Shown: positions 26,007 through 35,195 of the stretch, one piece after another
How positions within the stretch are numbered: position 1 is the stretch's first letter
Layout: every line of letters starts with the position of its first letter
Assembly (NCBI GenBank): GCA_013043005.1
Contig: JABDOZ010000180.1
Location: 1-39,496, forward strand
DNA: 39,496 bases
Source of the DNA: Flavobacteriaceae bacterium
GTDB taxonomy: Bacteria > Bacteroidota > Bacteroidia > Flavobacteriales > Flavobacteriaceae
Reading direction: 5' to 3'
Position numbers and translations under genes: made by a program
Notes under the pieces: generated by a model
Databases searched by the model: none
What the model saw: only the letters and a program-made list of their open reading frames with translations
Told to the model about the DNA's origin: nothing

Positions 26007-28427
26007 TTAGTTAGTTGTTTTATCCTTACTTTGTTGCTTTCTAAGCTCTTTAGCTTTTTTGATGTTATTTCGTCTTATTTCTTTTTTGGAAAGTATTTTT
26101 TTAGGTTCTTGATTTTCCTTTATCAGGTTGTTCTCTTTCTGAACATTTTCACCAGTTATAAGTGTTTTAGAATTTGTTATTGATTTTTTTAATGAAGTAT
26201 TCTCAGAATAGCCAGTACTGGCGTTAGTATATATTTTATTTGATCCATTCCCAAGATGCTTATTAATAAAATTCGTCATTTTTTTGTACAAATGCAATCT
26301 TGTATTCCCTCCATAAATGCCGTGATTCTTGTCAGGATATATTGCCCACTCAAACTGCTTATCGGCTTGTATTAATGCCTCTACCATTCTCATCGTATTC
26401 TGTAAATGCACATTATCGTCTGCCGAACCATGAATTATTAAATAATTGCCTTTCAATAGTTCAGGATAATTAAATGGAGAATTATCATCATATCCGTTTA
26501 GGTTCTCTTCTGGTGTTCTCATGTAACGTTCTGTATAAATTGTATCATAAAAACGCCAGCTTGTAGTTGGAGCAACTGCAATTGCCATACTGAATATATC
26601 ATTGCCCTTAAGGATACAGTTTGTAGACATGTGACCACCAAAACTCCAGCCCCAAATACCTATTCTTTCTGCATCGATATAAGATAATGAACCTAATTGT
26701 TTAGCTGCCGCTATTTGGTCTTCTGTCTCATATTTAACCATATTTAGATAGGTTAATTTCTTTTTAAATTCTGCTCCTCTATACCCAGTTCCTCTGCCAT
26801 CAATGCAAACAATAATATAGCCTTGTTGGGCCAGCATGCGATGCCAATAATCATTTGCTCCATTCCATGTGTTAGCTACAGACTGAGATCCAGGACCAGA
26901 ATACTGATACATCAATAAAGGATATTGATCCCCGGGATTAAAATTTGTAGGTTTGATCATCCACATATTAAGATCATAACCATTCACTTTAATTGTACTG
27001 AACTCTTTTTTGGGAAGTTTATAATCAGATAATTTTGTTGATAATGCCTTGTTATCCTTTATCTTTTTAAGAACATTGCCAGTTCCTGAGTCATTCAAAG
27101 TATATTCGGGAGGATTTGTAGAATTGGAAAATCTATTGATAAAAAACCCATAATCAGAACTAAACGAAGCATTATGAGTCCCTTCGCTCTTGGTCAATCG
27201 TTTTTTGTCTAGACCATTTATTCCGATTGAATAAATATCCCGATTAATTGACCCTTTTTCAACTGATTGGTAGAATATTTTTTTGGTTTTACTATCATAT
27301 CCGTATAATTTGGTGACGTCCCATTTCCCTTTGGTTACCTGATTAATCAATTTTCCATACTTATTATAGTAATAAATATGATTATAACCATCTTTTTCAC
27401 TTGTCCAAATAAAGCTATTATCCTCTAAAAAAGTTAGATTATCTGTAATGCCAACATAGGTGTCACTTATTTCTTTTAAAACAACAGCACTTTCATAGCC
27501 ATTGGCATTTATTAACCAGAGATCTAATTCATTTTGATGCCGGTTTAAATATTGAGCGCTCAATATTTCTGAATCCTTTGTCCATTTTATCCTAGGAATA
27601 TACGTGTCTTTGTATTCCTCTTCAAAATATACCTTTTCAGACTCATTTGTTAGAATATCATAAATATACAATGTGACTTTAGAATTGGTTTCTCCTGCTT
27701 TTGGATATTTAAATACCTGCTGTTCCGGATACAATTCCTTGCCATAGATATCCATAGAAAACTCTGCCACATTGGTTTCATCAAATTTAATATATGCAAT
27801 TCTGTCACTCCCAGAATTCCAGTCAAAGGCTCTCACGAATTTAAATTCTTCTTCATATACCCAGTCAGTTATTCCGTTTATGATTTTATTTTTTACTCCG
27901 TCATAAGTAACTTGCTTTGTACTATTCATGACGAGATCTTTTACATAGATATTGTTATTCAAAACGTACGCAATCTTATTACCATCAGGAGAAAAGGTTG
28001 GTTCCTGGATTTCTTCTTCTGATATGAGTTGTAACGAATTGACCAATGAATTGAACACATAATACTTCCCTATTCTGGATCTTCTGTATATAGGCCTTAT
28101 CTCTGTTCCTAATATTACCTTAGTTTCATCTTCACTAAAGGTATATGAAGAAAATTTGTCTATTTCAGTAAAATCTTTTGTGCTAAAGTAGGTCTTGACC
28201 TTTTGTGAAGTTCTGTAGTCATAAATGTCAATTGATACATTTTCATTTATTCTGTCATTGTTTAGAACAGAATAGTGCTGGCCATTATTCATGGAATTCA
28301 AAGCATCTATTCTTTCAGTCCTGAATGTTCCATTCCAAATTTCTTCTAGGGTAATTTCTTTATTCTGGGCTTGTATATTAGAAACTACTAAAAAGATGAA
28401 AAGAAACAATAATTTAAAAATTCTCAT
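26007..28427 (-). CDS. Dipeptidyl-peptidase IV-like S9 family peptidase with basic C-terminal tail
   Basis: A secreted prolyl-type peptidase that removes dipeptides from peptide N-termini. A signal peptide (1-20, ending NIQAQ) is followed by the DPP IV N-terminal beta-propeller (about 90-450) and the alpha/beta hydrolase domain. The catalytic triad is Ser595 in GWSFGGHMS, the Asp in HGSADDNVH and His702 in KNHGIYGG; the DPP IV Glu pair is seen in WVYEEEF. After the hydrolase fold (about residue 727) comes an 80-residue tail, first Ser/Thr/Asn-rich and then strongly basic (KKEIRRNNIKKAKELRKQ), which is not part of the family. Released dipeptides would feed the POT transporters downstream. Confidence 0.93.
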   Translation of the reverse strand: MRIFKLLFLFIFLVVSNIQAQNKEITLEEIWNGTFRTERIDALNSMNNGQHYSVLNNDRINENVSIDIYDYRTSQKVKTYFSTKDFTEIDKFSSYTFSEDETKVILGTEIRPIYRRSRIGKYYVFNSLVNSLQLISEEEIQEPTFSPDGNKIAYVLNNNIYVKDLVMNSTKQVTYDGVKNKIINGITDWVYEEEFKFVRAFDWNSGSDRIAYIKFDETNVAEFSMDIYGKELYPEQQVFKYPKAGETNSKVTLYIYDILTNESEKVYFEEEYKDTYIPRIKWTKDSEILSAQYLNRHQNELDLWLINANGYESAVVLKEISDTYVGITDNLTFLEDNSFIWTSEKDGYNHIYYYNKYGKLINQVTKGKWDVTKLYGYDSKTKKIFYQSVEKGSINRDIYSIGINGLDKKRLTKSEGTHNASFSSDYGFFINRFSNSTNPPEYTLNDSGTGNVLKKIKDNKALSTKLSDYKLPKKEFSTIKVNGYDLNMWMIKPTNFNPGDQYPLLMYQYSGPGSQSVANTWNGANDYWHRMLAQQGYIIVCIDGRGTGYRGAEFKKKLTYLNMVKYETEDQIAAAKQLGSLSYIDAERIGIWGWSFGGHMSTNCILKGNDIFSMAIAVAPTTSWRFYDTIYTERYMRTPEENLNGYDDNSPFNYPELLKGNYLIIHGSADDNVHLQNTMRMVEALIQADKQFEWAIYPDKNHGIYGGNTRLHLYKKMTNFINKHLGNGSNKIYTNASTGYSENTSLKKSITNSKTLITGENVQKENNLIKENQEPKKILSKKEIRRNNIKKAKELRKQQSKDKTTN

Positions 28428-28429
28428 CT

Positions 28430-28459
28430 TAAAATTATAATTAGGAAATTAATTGTCAA
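28430..28459 (-). promoter_or_regulatory. Promoter of the DPP IV-like gene
   Basis: TTG, 19 nt, then TAATTTTA on the minus strand. The box ends only 2 nt before the ATG at 28427, so a transcript from it would have essentially no leader. Confidence 0.45.
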
Positions 28460-28549
28460 GTTTAATAAAAATAATGCAGAAAAACGCATTTAATCTTGGT
28501 TAATTAGTACTATTTAGTAACATTCTAGCCTATATTAGTATCAACTTGG

Positions 28550-28557
28550 TATCTTTG
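28550..28557 (+). promoter_or_regulatory. Candidate -7 box of the HMG-CoA reductase gene
   Basis: TATCTTTG is a full match to TAnnTTTG and ends 22 nt before the ATG. No TTG occurs at the ideal -33 distance. Confidence 0.5.
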
Positions 28558-28579
28558 TTTTTAAATTATATTAATAAAA

Positions 28580-29902
28580 ATGAGTAAATCGATTTCAGGG
28601 TTTTCTAAATTATCAAAACAAAAAAAAATTGAATGGATAATAGATACCTATTTCCCAAATAATGACGATGCTGCTCAAATTATTAAACAATATTGGAATA
28701 ATGATGAAATACTGCAAAAATTGCATGATGAATTCATAGAAAACACCATAACTAACTATTATCTCCCTTTTGGTGTAGCACCAAACTTTCTAATTAATGG
28801 TAGGCTATATGCCATTCCAATGGCAATAGAAGAAAGTTCTGTGGTTGCTGCAGCAAGCAAATCTGCCAAGTTTTGGTTGGATCGTGGTGGATTTAAAACA
28901 AAAATTATTTCAACAACAAAAATTGGGCAGGTACATTTTTTATTCAATGGTGCATATGAAAAATTGAATTCTTTTTTTAAGTCCATAAAGCACAAGCTAA
29001 TTGATGATGCTAAACCTATAACCCAAAATATGGATAAGCGTGGAGGTGGTATATTAGATATTGAATTACGAGATAAAACTCAGGGTTTAGAAAACTATTA
29101 TCAGCTTCACGCAACCTTTGAGACATTGGATGCCATGGGAGCAAATTTTATCAATTCCTGCCTCGAACAATTTGCATCTACACTGAAACATCAGGCGGAA
29201 GACTTTGAAGGTTTTGATGACAACGAAAAAAATATTCAGGTTATCATGAGTATTTTATCAAATTATGTACCGGACTGTTTGGTAAGAGCTGAAGTAAACT
29301 GTCCAGTAGCTGAATTGAATGAAGACAAGAACTTAAGTGCCACAGAATTTGGTACTAAATTTATTCAGGCACTTAAAATAGCTGAACTTGATCCTCATAG
29401 AGCTGTAACACATAATAAAGGTGTTATGAATGGTGTTGACGCTGTTGTACTGGCCACGGGAAATGACTTTAGAGCTATTGAAGCCGGCGTTCATGCCTTT
29501 GCTGCAAGAAATGGAAACTATACAAGTTTAACACATGCTAAAATAGAAAATAGCATGTTCTCATTCTGGATAGAACTTCCAATGGCTTTGGGCACTGTAG
29601 GTGGCTTAACTAACTTACATCCCTTGGTTAAATTAGCCTTAGAGATGTTACACCATCCAACTGCAAAAGAATTAATGCAAATAGTTGCAGTTGCTGGTTT
29701 AGCTCAGAATTTTGCTGCTATAAGGTCCTTGATCACTACAGGGATACAAGAAGGACACATGAAAATGCATTTGATGAATATTTTAAATCAATTTCATGCA
29801 AATGAAGAGGAAAGATCTGCAATCGTGGAACATTTCAAAAAAAATGTAGTTACTCATAGCGCTGTTGTTGAGGCTATCAATGATTTAAGAAATAAGAATT
29901 AG
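28580..29902 (+). CDS. Hydroxymethylglutaryl-CoA reductase, class II
   Basis: This enzyme reduces HMG-CoA to mevalonate, the committed step of the mevalonate route to isoprenoids. The 440-residue protein has the class II layout. FGVAPNFLING and the catalytic Glu in AIEESSVVAA lie near residue 84, the catalytic Lys and Asp in HNKGVMNGVDAV and GNDFRAIEAG, and the catalytic His in IQEGHMKMH. Class II enzymes are often called degradative after the Pseudomonas example, but in Bacteroidota lacking the MEP route they serve biosynthesis. The GHMP kinase gene follows after 8 nt, supporting a biosynthetic role here. Confidence 0.95.
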   Translation: MSKSISGFSKLSKQKKIEWIIDTYFPNNDDAAQIIKQYWNNDEILQKLHDEFIENTITNYYLPFGVAPNFLINGRLYAIPMAIEESSVVAAASKSAKFWLDRGGFKTKIISTTKIGQVHFLFNGAYEKLNSFFKSIKHKLIDDAKPITQNMDKRGGGILDIELRDKTQGLENYYQLHATFETLDAMGANFINSCLEQFASTLKHQAEDFEGFDDNEKNIQVIMSILSNYVPDCLVRAEVNCPVAELNEDKNLSATEFGTKFIQALKIAELDPHRAVTHNKGVMNGVDAVVLATGNDFRAIEAGVHAFAARNGNYTSLTHAKIENSMFSFWIELPMALGTVGGLTNLHPLVKLALEMLHHPTAKELMQIVAVAGLAQNFAAIRSLITTGIQEGHMKMHLMNILNQFHANEEERSAIVEHFKKNVVTHSAVVEAINDLRNKN

Positions 29903-29910
29903 TTACAGGA

Positions 29911-30816
29911 ATGTATAACTATTATAGCCGAGGAAAATTGTTGATTACTGGAGAATATACAGTTCTTGATGGAGCACTTGCCTTCGCTATTCCATCAAAA
30001 TTTGGTCAGTCTTTAACAGTTGAACCACTAAAAGATCCAAAACTTGTTTGGGAAAGTATAACCAAAGATGGAAAGATCTGGTTTAAAGGTTCATTTTCTA
30101 TTGAAAATGACATAATTGTAGCTAACCAGCAAAATGAAATATCAGACCGCCTTGTTGCAATATTGAATGCTGCGAATAAACTGAATAAGCAATGTTTAAA
30201 TTCAAATACTGGATTAAAAATAACCACCAAGCTTGAGTTTTCCAGATCCTGGGGTCTTGGAACCTCATCTACCTTGATTAATAACATTGCCTCGTGGTTC
30301 AATATTGATCCCTATGAACTTTTAGAAAAAACCTTTGGCGGAAGCGGATATGACATAGCTTGCGCTCTTAGGAATTCTGCACTGACCTACCTATTAAAAG
30401 GAAATGAAAAACGAATAAATAGTTTAGAATTCAATCCCAAATTCAAACAACAATTGTTCTTTATACACCTCAATAAAAAACAAGATAGCCGCAAAGGTAT
30501 AGCTACTTATAATCTTCAAAAAAAAGAGGTTGCTGATTCAATATCTGAAATAAGCAAAATTACTTCAAAACTTATAGAATGTAAAAATCTAAAAGAATTT
30601 GAAAAATTAATCACTCAGCATGAGGCCATAATCTCCGGGATTATCAAGATTAATCCAATAAAGGAAAGGCTATTTAAAGATTTTCCTGGAGCTATAAAAA
30701 GTCTAGGTGCCTGGGGCGGAGACTTTATTCTAGCCACAGGTAATTTGGAAGAAATGAAATATTTTAAGAATAAAGGATATAGTACAATTTTGAGCTTTAA
30801 AGATATTCTTGTATAA
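29911..30816 (+). CDS. GYDIA family GHMP kinase (mevalonate pathway kinase-like)
   Basis: A small-molecule kinase of the galactokinase/homoserine kinase/mevalonate kinase/phosphomevalonate kinase superfamily, 301 residues. The N-terminal strand region is RGKLLITGEYTVLDGALA, the ATP-binding loop is SWGLGTSSTL and the diagnostic motif is GGSGYDIAC. A C-terminal GHMP motif is seen in LGAWGGDFILATG. Position directly after HMG-CoA reductase points to phosphorylation of mevalonate or phosphomevalonate. Which of the two steps it performs cannot be read from sequence. Confidence 0.88.
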   Translation: MYNYYSRGKLLITGEYTVLDGALAFAIPSKFGQSLTVEPLKDPKLVWESITKDGKIWFKGSFSIENDIIVANQQNEISDRLVAILNAANKLNKQCLNSNTGLKITTKLEFSRSWGLGTSSTLINNIASWFNIDPYELLEKTFGGSGYDIACALRNSALTYLLKGNEKRINSLEFNPKFKQQLFFIHLNKKQDSRKGIATYNLQKKEVADSISEISKITSKLIECKNLKEFEKLITQHEAIISGIIKINPIKERLFKDFPGAIKSLGAWGGDFILATGNLEEMKYFKNKGYSTILSFKDILV

Positions 30817-30845
30817 AAAAACCCTCTTGAATTTTCAAAAGGGTT
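30813..30845 (-). terminator. Terminator of the coaX-to-ppiD gene run
   Basis: AACCCTTTT...AAGAGGGTT forms an 11-bp stem with one mismatch on the minus strand, followed by TTTTTTT, and starts about 20 nt after the ppiD stop. On the plus strand it also follows the GHMP kinase stop at once, but with a poorer T-run. Confidence 0.75.
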
Positions 30846-30866
30846 AATAATTTATAGTAACATATT

Positions 30867-33023
30867 CTATTGTACAGTTTCTGCACGGTTATCTTCAATA
30901 TCAGCTGCTGTCTTTAGCGCATTAAACAAGGATGAATTTACAGAATTCACTCGTTTGTTTGTTATTTGATTTGCCATAGCCTGGTAATTGTCTAATTCTA
31001 TAGCTGGTGTTACTTTTGTAACTTCTAAAATATAAACTCCATTGTTGCCATCAATTAGACCAGAGGTTTCACCTTCTTGCAAACCGAAAGCCGTTCCCAC
31101 TACTTTTGGTTCTCTACCTGCTCCGGAAAGAGTTGGATTCTTCATATTTACAGCTAATGCTGTTCGTACTGACTGCTTTTGATTAGATGCAACTTCCTGC
31201 ACAGTTGCACCTGTAACATTTTCTCTTATCTGCTTCGCTTTTTTCTGTTTTCTGACTAAAGGGACAACTGTTGCAGAAGCGTTTTCAACACTCATAAGTC
31301 CTTCTTCATTTTTAGCAGATAATTGAACAACTACATAGCCTCCTCCTGGAAGATTAAATCGATCTGAATCACCAATATTTCTTTCTTCCTCAAAGGCCCA
31401 TCTTACAATAGCACGTTGATTGCCAACTCCTGGAATATTCTCCTGCAATAATTTAATTCCATTAACAGGACGTACTACATAATTCTTTTCTTTTGCTACT
31501 TCCTGAAAATCTCCTTCCTCTATTGCTATCTCAAATTTAGACGTATCTGTAAATACATTGTCTATGGTTTTTTCTGAAGGTTGAATCTTTCTGCCAATTG
31601 TAGCTAATTTAACAACTTTCTGCTTGTCTTTTTGTCCTTCTATTTCAATTATATGAAATCCAAATGCTGTTTTAACTACTCCTAAATCACCTTTATTTCC
31701 TTCAAATGTAAAGTCTCTGAATTCTGGAACCATTGTGTTATATGCGTACCAATCATATCGCCCTTCTTTTTCAATACTACCCTGATCTGAAGAAAACTCT
31801 CTTACAAAATCAGGAAATTTAGAACGGTTTACTTTTAAAATAGATGCTAAGCTATCTGCTGTTGCCTTAGCTTCAGATTCAGTTTGAGAAACTTTAGATG
31901 GATCTGCACTTGCAGCGCCAACAAATGGAATTAGAATATGTCTGGATTTTACAGAATCAGGAAGCTGCTTAAATTCAACCATCTTAGTCAATTTAAAGTA
32001 TCCTGCATCTTTGTATGGTCCGAAGATTTTACCTTTATTCATGTTAAAAACACTATCAGCGTATGCTACCGGAATGTCTTTTTTGAATAAAAATCTGTCA
32101 TCATATTTAATATCTGATCCGGCAATCACATTGACGAAACTCTCGTTATCTTTAACTTTTCCGAACCCTGGAATTGTATCGTTATTTTTTGTTATTTCAT
32201 TATACTCTACTTTACCTTCCAGTAATTTATTTAACTCGTCTTGAATTGTGTTTTCGTCTTCCAGAGTTGCTTCTTCTTTAAATAGAACATAATTTATATC
32301 CCTGGTTGCTTCAACTTCAAAGTCCTTGGGATGTTTTTTAATATAATCACTAATTTCTGTTTTACTTACAGTTATTGTACTGTCTGCAATAGAAGAATAA
32401 GGAATTTGGACGAACTTTATATCAACTTTATTATTTTCCAATTCATGCTCCATTTTACCTTCTGCAACTGTAGCGGTCACACCAGCTTTCACCATGTTGT
32501 AATATGCTTTTTCTTTAGCTGATGCCGCTAAATTTGCTTCTGTCTCTAACCACTGGTTATACAAGGCAAAACTATTGGCATCAGATTCTGCATTAGCCTT
32601 TAAGTTAGCCAAAAACTCATTAAGTTTTCCTTCATCAAAAACACCATCTTCATTTAAAAATGTAGGATCCTGGCCATATCTTGTTTTTATAAGATCTTTC
32701 ATTTGCTCATTTTCCACTTCTAATCCCAACTCATTGAACTCTGTTTCCAGAATAGCGCGACGTACCTCAATATCCCAAACTCTGTTCATTGCTTGTGTAC
32801 TTGAGGCTGAAGGTCCCATTTGCCTTTGAATTACTTCCACTTTTCGTAAAAAATCTTCCCGTGAAATGTCATTTCCGTTAATTGTGGCAATGATATTTTG
32901 AGATTTACTTGTGAGAGCGCCACTGTTTCTAAATAGATCTGCCAAAACAAATGAAAAAAGAGCTAAAGCAATAACCAATATTAAGAAAAGAGAACGCTGT
33001 CTGATTTTATTTAAAACTGCCAT
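30867..33023 (-). CDS. PpiD/SurA-like peptidyl-prolyl isomerase, membrane anchored
   Basis: A periplasmic folding factor of 718 residues. One N-terminal membrane helix (about 12-30, FLILVIALALFSFVLADLF) is followed by a SurA_N-like chaperone region and a parvulin rotamase domain (about 355-460). That domain starts with SRHILIPF, contains FVREFSSDQGS and VPEFRDFTF, and ends with TAFGFHIIEI. A second, degenerate SurA-type segment extends to the end. It should help outer membrane and secreted proteins fold after Sec export. It has its own promoter candidate and is the last gene before a strong terminator. Confidence 0.92.
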   Translation of the reverse strand: MAVLNKIRQRSLFLILVIALALFSFVLADLFRNSGALTSKSQNIIATINGNDISREDFLRKVEVIQRQMGPSASSTQAMNRVWDIEVRRAILETEFNELGLEVENEQMKDLIKTRYGQDPTFLNEDGVFDEGKLNEFLANLKANAESDANSFALYNQWLETEANLAASAKEKAYYNMVKAGVTATVAEGKMEHELENNKVDIKFVQIPYSSIADSTITVSKTEISDYIKKHPKDFEVEATRDINYVLFKEEATLEDENTIQDELNKLLEGKVEYNEITKNNDTIPGFGKVKDNESFVNVIAGSDIKYDDRFLFKKDIPVAYADSVFNMNKGKIFGPYKDAGYFKLTKMVEFKQLPDSVKSRHILIPFVGAASADPSKVSQTESEAKATADSLASILKVNRSKFPDFVREFSSDQGSIEKEGRYDWYAYNTMVPEFRDFTFEGNKGDLGVVKTAFGFHIIEIEGQKDKQKVVKLATIGRKIQPSEKTIDNVFTDTSKFEIAIEEGDFQEVAKEKNYVVRPVNGIKLLQENIPGVGNQRAIVRWAFEEERNIGDSDRFNLPGGGYVVVQLSAKNEEGLMSVENASATVVPLVRKQKKAKQIRENVTGATVQEVASNQKQSVRTALAVNMKNPTLSGAGREPKVVGTAFGLQEGETSGLIDGNNGVYILEVTKVTPAIELDNYQAMANQITNKRVNSVNSSLFNALKTAADIEDNRAETVQ

Positions 33024-33079
33024 TTGAGTAATTTGTTGTTAAAATATTGTGCGCGAAAATACCATTTTATAATCAATAA

Positions 33080-33109
33080 TAAAAGTAGTATAAGTATAAA
33101 TTAAGCCAA
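33080..33109 (-). promoter_or_regulatory. Promoter of the ppiD-like gene
   Basis: TTG, exactly 19 nt, then TACTTTTA on the minus strand, in the 96-nt gap after the CNNM/CBS gene. The predicted leader is about 50 nt. Confidence 0.5.
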
Positions 33110-33119
33110 AAGAAGGCAA

Positions 33120-34409
33120 TTAATCTAAGTCTTGAATTTTAAGATGTACAAGGTCTATTTTAGTATTGGACACTTCCAGAATTGTAATCTTTAGATTATC
33201 AATTGAAACCTCGTCATTCTTTTCAGGAATCATCTCGGTATAATTTACAATTAATCCACCCAATGTTTCATAATTTTCATCTTCCGGTAAATTGAATTTA
33301 TATGTTTCGTTTAAATAATCAATCTCGAGTCTTGCAGACAATCTAAAATTATTATCATCTATTTTTTCATCGATCAGTTCGATAGAATCATGCTCATCCT
33401 CAATCTCACCAAACAACTCTTCTACAATATCTTCAACTGTCAATATACCTGATGTTCCCCCATATTCATCTAAAACAACTGCAATACTTTTTCTCTTTTT
33501 TGTTAGATTATTCAATATGTCTTTGATCAACATGGTTTCAGGAACAAATTCTACCGGTAAAATTATTGACTTAATGGTCTTTGGTTTCTTGAATAATTCA
33601 AATGAATGGACATACCCTAAAATATCATCAATTGTATCTTTGTATACCAAAATTTTTGAATAACCTGTATCTGTGAATATTGAACTCAGGTCTTTTGGGT
33701 TTTCATGCAACTCTACAGCAGTTATTTCTGTTCTTGGAACCATGATCTCTCTTGCCTTTACTTCAGAAAATTCCAAAGCATTTTGAAATATTTGTATTTC
33801 TGAATCTACATCATCCGTCTCCTCTACAGATTCCATTTGTTCACTAATATAATTTCCTAATTCAATCTTAGTAAAAACAAGTTGCACATTATCCCCTTCT
33901 GTTTTAAAGATTTTCACTAAAATCACATCGGTTATCCACATTACAAAATTTGATATCAGGCTAAACAACCAATAGAAGAAATATGCGGGAACTGAGAAAA
34001 ATTTAATGAGTTTGTTTGAATAGATCTGAAAAAACACTTTTGGTAAAAATTCTGCTGTGATAAGAATTATTATCGTTGAAATTATTGTTTGTGTCAATAA
34101 ATTGAAATCTGTTAGAGCAGAATTAATAACAGAACTACTTGATGGTAAAATTGTATCAAACCATCCCATTAACAAATCACCCATAAATAATCCGTAAATA
34201 ACCAATGCAATGTTATTTCCAATTAACATGGTTGCCATAAACTTAGACGGTTTATTAGTAAGCCTTGTTAAAATTTTTGCAATGAAATCATTTTGCTTTT
34301 TTTCAATTTCAATATGGATTTTATTCGAAGACACGTAAGCGATCTCCATACCTGAAAAGAAAGCGGATAACAATAAGGATACAATTATAATTATTATATC
34401 ACTATTCAT
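33120..34409 (-). CDS. CNNM/CBS/CorC domain protein (HlyC/CorC family)
   Basis: A membrane protein of 429 residues with an N-terminal CNNM domain of three or four helices (about 1-170, with SAFFSGMEIAYVSSN and MLIGNNIALVIYG). A tandem CBS pair follows (about 205-330, with VPRTEI and VLDEYGGTSGILTVEDIVEEL), then a C-terminal CorC_HlyC transporter-associated domain. Related proteins export or sense Mg2+/Co2+; the name hemolysin is historical. The gliding protein GldE belongs to the same superfamily, but the gld neighbours expected for it are absent. It starts 3 nt after the small membrane protein gene. Confidence 0.9.
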   Translation of the reverse strand: MNSDIIIIIVSLLLSAFFSGMEIAYVSSNKIHIEIEKKQNDFIAKILTRLTNKPSKFMATMLIGNNIALVIYGLFMGDLLMGWFDTILPSSSSVINSALTDFNLLTQTIISTIIILITAEFLPKVFFQIYSNKLIKFFSVPAYFFYWLFSLISNFVMWITDVILVKIFKTEGDNVQLVFTKIELGNYISEQMESVEETDDVDSEIQIFQNALEFSEVKAREIMVPRTEITAVELHENPKDLSSIFTDTGYSKILVYKDTIDDILGYVHSFELFKKPKTIKSIILPVEFVPETMLIKDILNNLTKKRKSIAVVLDEYGGTSGILTVEDIVEELFGEIEDEHDSIELIDEKIDDNNFRLSARLEIDYLNETYKFNLPEDENYETLGGLIVNYTEMIPEKNDEVSIDNLKITILEVSNTKIDLVHLKIQDLD

Positions 34410-34412
34410 AAC

Positions 34413-34607
34413 TTATTGGTTGTTCTTATCCTCAAATTTTTTTCTGTAACGTTTTCTAAAAAAGAAAATAAATACCGCTAATGCTGCCAATAAAAGAGAC
34501 ATTAAAGCTCTGGTACCATTACCAGTCGACCATTGTGTATAGGCGTCGTACAAAAAAAGGATCGCAAAAACCAGATATGCATATTGAAAAAACCCTAATA
34601 GTTTCAT
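34413..34607 (-). CDS. Small membrane protein between lptC and the CNNM gene
   Basis: A 64-residue protein with two hydrophobic helices (about 5-21 and 34-50) and a strongly basic tail (FRKRYRKKFEDKNNQ), so the C-terminus is probably cytosolic. No named domain is recognised. Tight spacing (3 nt to the CNNM gene, 33 nt from lptC) supports a real gene in this operon. Confidence 0.72.
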   Translation of the reverse strand: MKLLGFFQYAYLVFAILFLYDAYTQWSTGNGTRALMSLLLAALAVFIFFFRKRYRKKFEDKNNQ

Positions 34608-34640
34608 GTTATAAAAATAATAATTAGTAGTGCCGTTAAA

Positions 34641-35195
34641 TTATTCATCAAGATAAACAATTCCTGTGATTTCCAGTACTCTTGATTTTGTAAAATCCAT
34701 ATTGGAATCGAAACCATTACCATTGATTATTTGTTCGTTGTCAGAAAATTTAATGGGTTTATTAGTAAAAAGCCATTCTTTTTCCTGATCGAAGTACAAT
34801 TGCTCAGCCTCCAGCTTTTTCCCTTCATACGTGGTTAATACAACATTATCTTGCAGATCTATTAGATTGGTTTTATCATATACTATGGCATAATCTGAAA
34901 CTATGGTACTTTTTTGATTTTCGGAGTTAAACAAATAGAGTGTAATCCCATCTGTAAACTCAGAATATGGAAAGTCCAGATTACTGTAATCGTACATCTT
35001 TTTGCTTATGAGGTGAGCTTGAAGTTTCCCTGAATCTGTGTACTTTAAATTAATATCTTCAGCAATTCCAATAGGTTCGTTCTGAGATATCCCAATTTTT
35101 TGAACTTCTTTAAAATTACTTTCACAACAAAAAAACATGGTCACAAAAATTATTGTGACCATGTTTAACATTATTTGCTTTAAATTTGATATCAT
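34641..35195 (-). CDS. lptC: LPS export protein LptC
   Basis: LptC is the periplasmic bridge component that passes LPS from the LptBFG transporter to LptA. The 184-residue protein has an N-terminal hydrophobic segment ending MFFCCESN, compatible with lipidation, and an LptC/OstA-like beta-jellyroll. Repeated strand patterns are seen in SDYAIVYDKTNLIDLQDNV, TYEGKKLEAEQLYFD and INGNGFDSNMDF. Its ATG shares one base with the stop of the TPR gene upstream. LptB, F, G and A are not in the window. Confidence 0.87.
   Translation of the reverse strand: MISNLKQIMLNMVTIIFVTMFFCCESNFKEVQKIGISQNEPIGIAEDINLKYTDSGKLQAHLISKKMYDYSNLDFPYSEFTDGITLYLFNSENQKSTIVSDYAIVYDKTNLIDLQDNVVLTTYEGKKLEAEQLYFDQEKEWLFTNKPIKFSDNEQIINGNGFDSNMDFTKSRVLEITGIVYLDE

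Noticed and set aside
33120-34409. Naming the CNNM/CBS protein GldE
   Set aside because: It is in the same superfamily, but the neighbours expected for gldE are missing, and sequence alone does not separate the paralogues.
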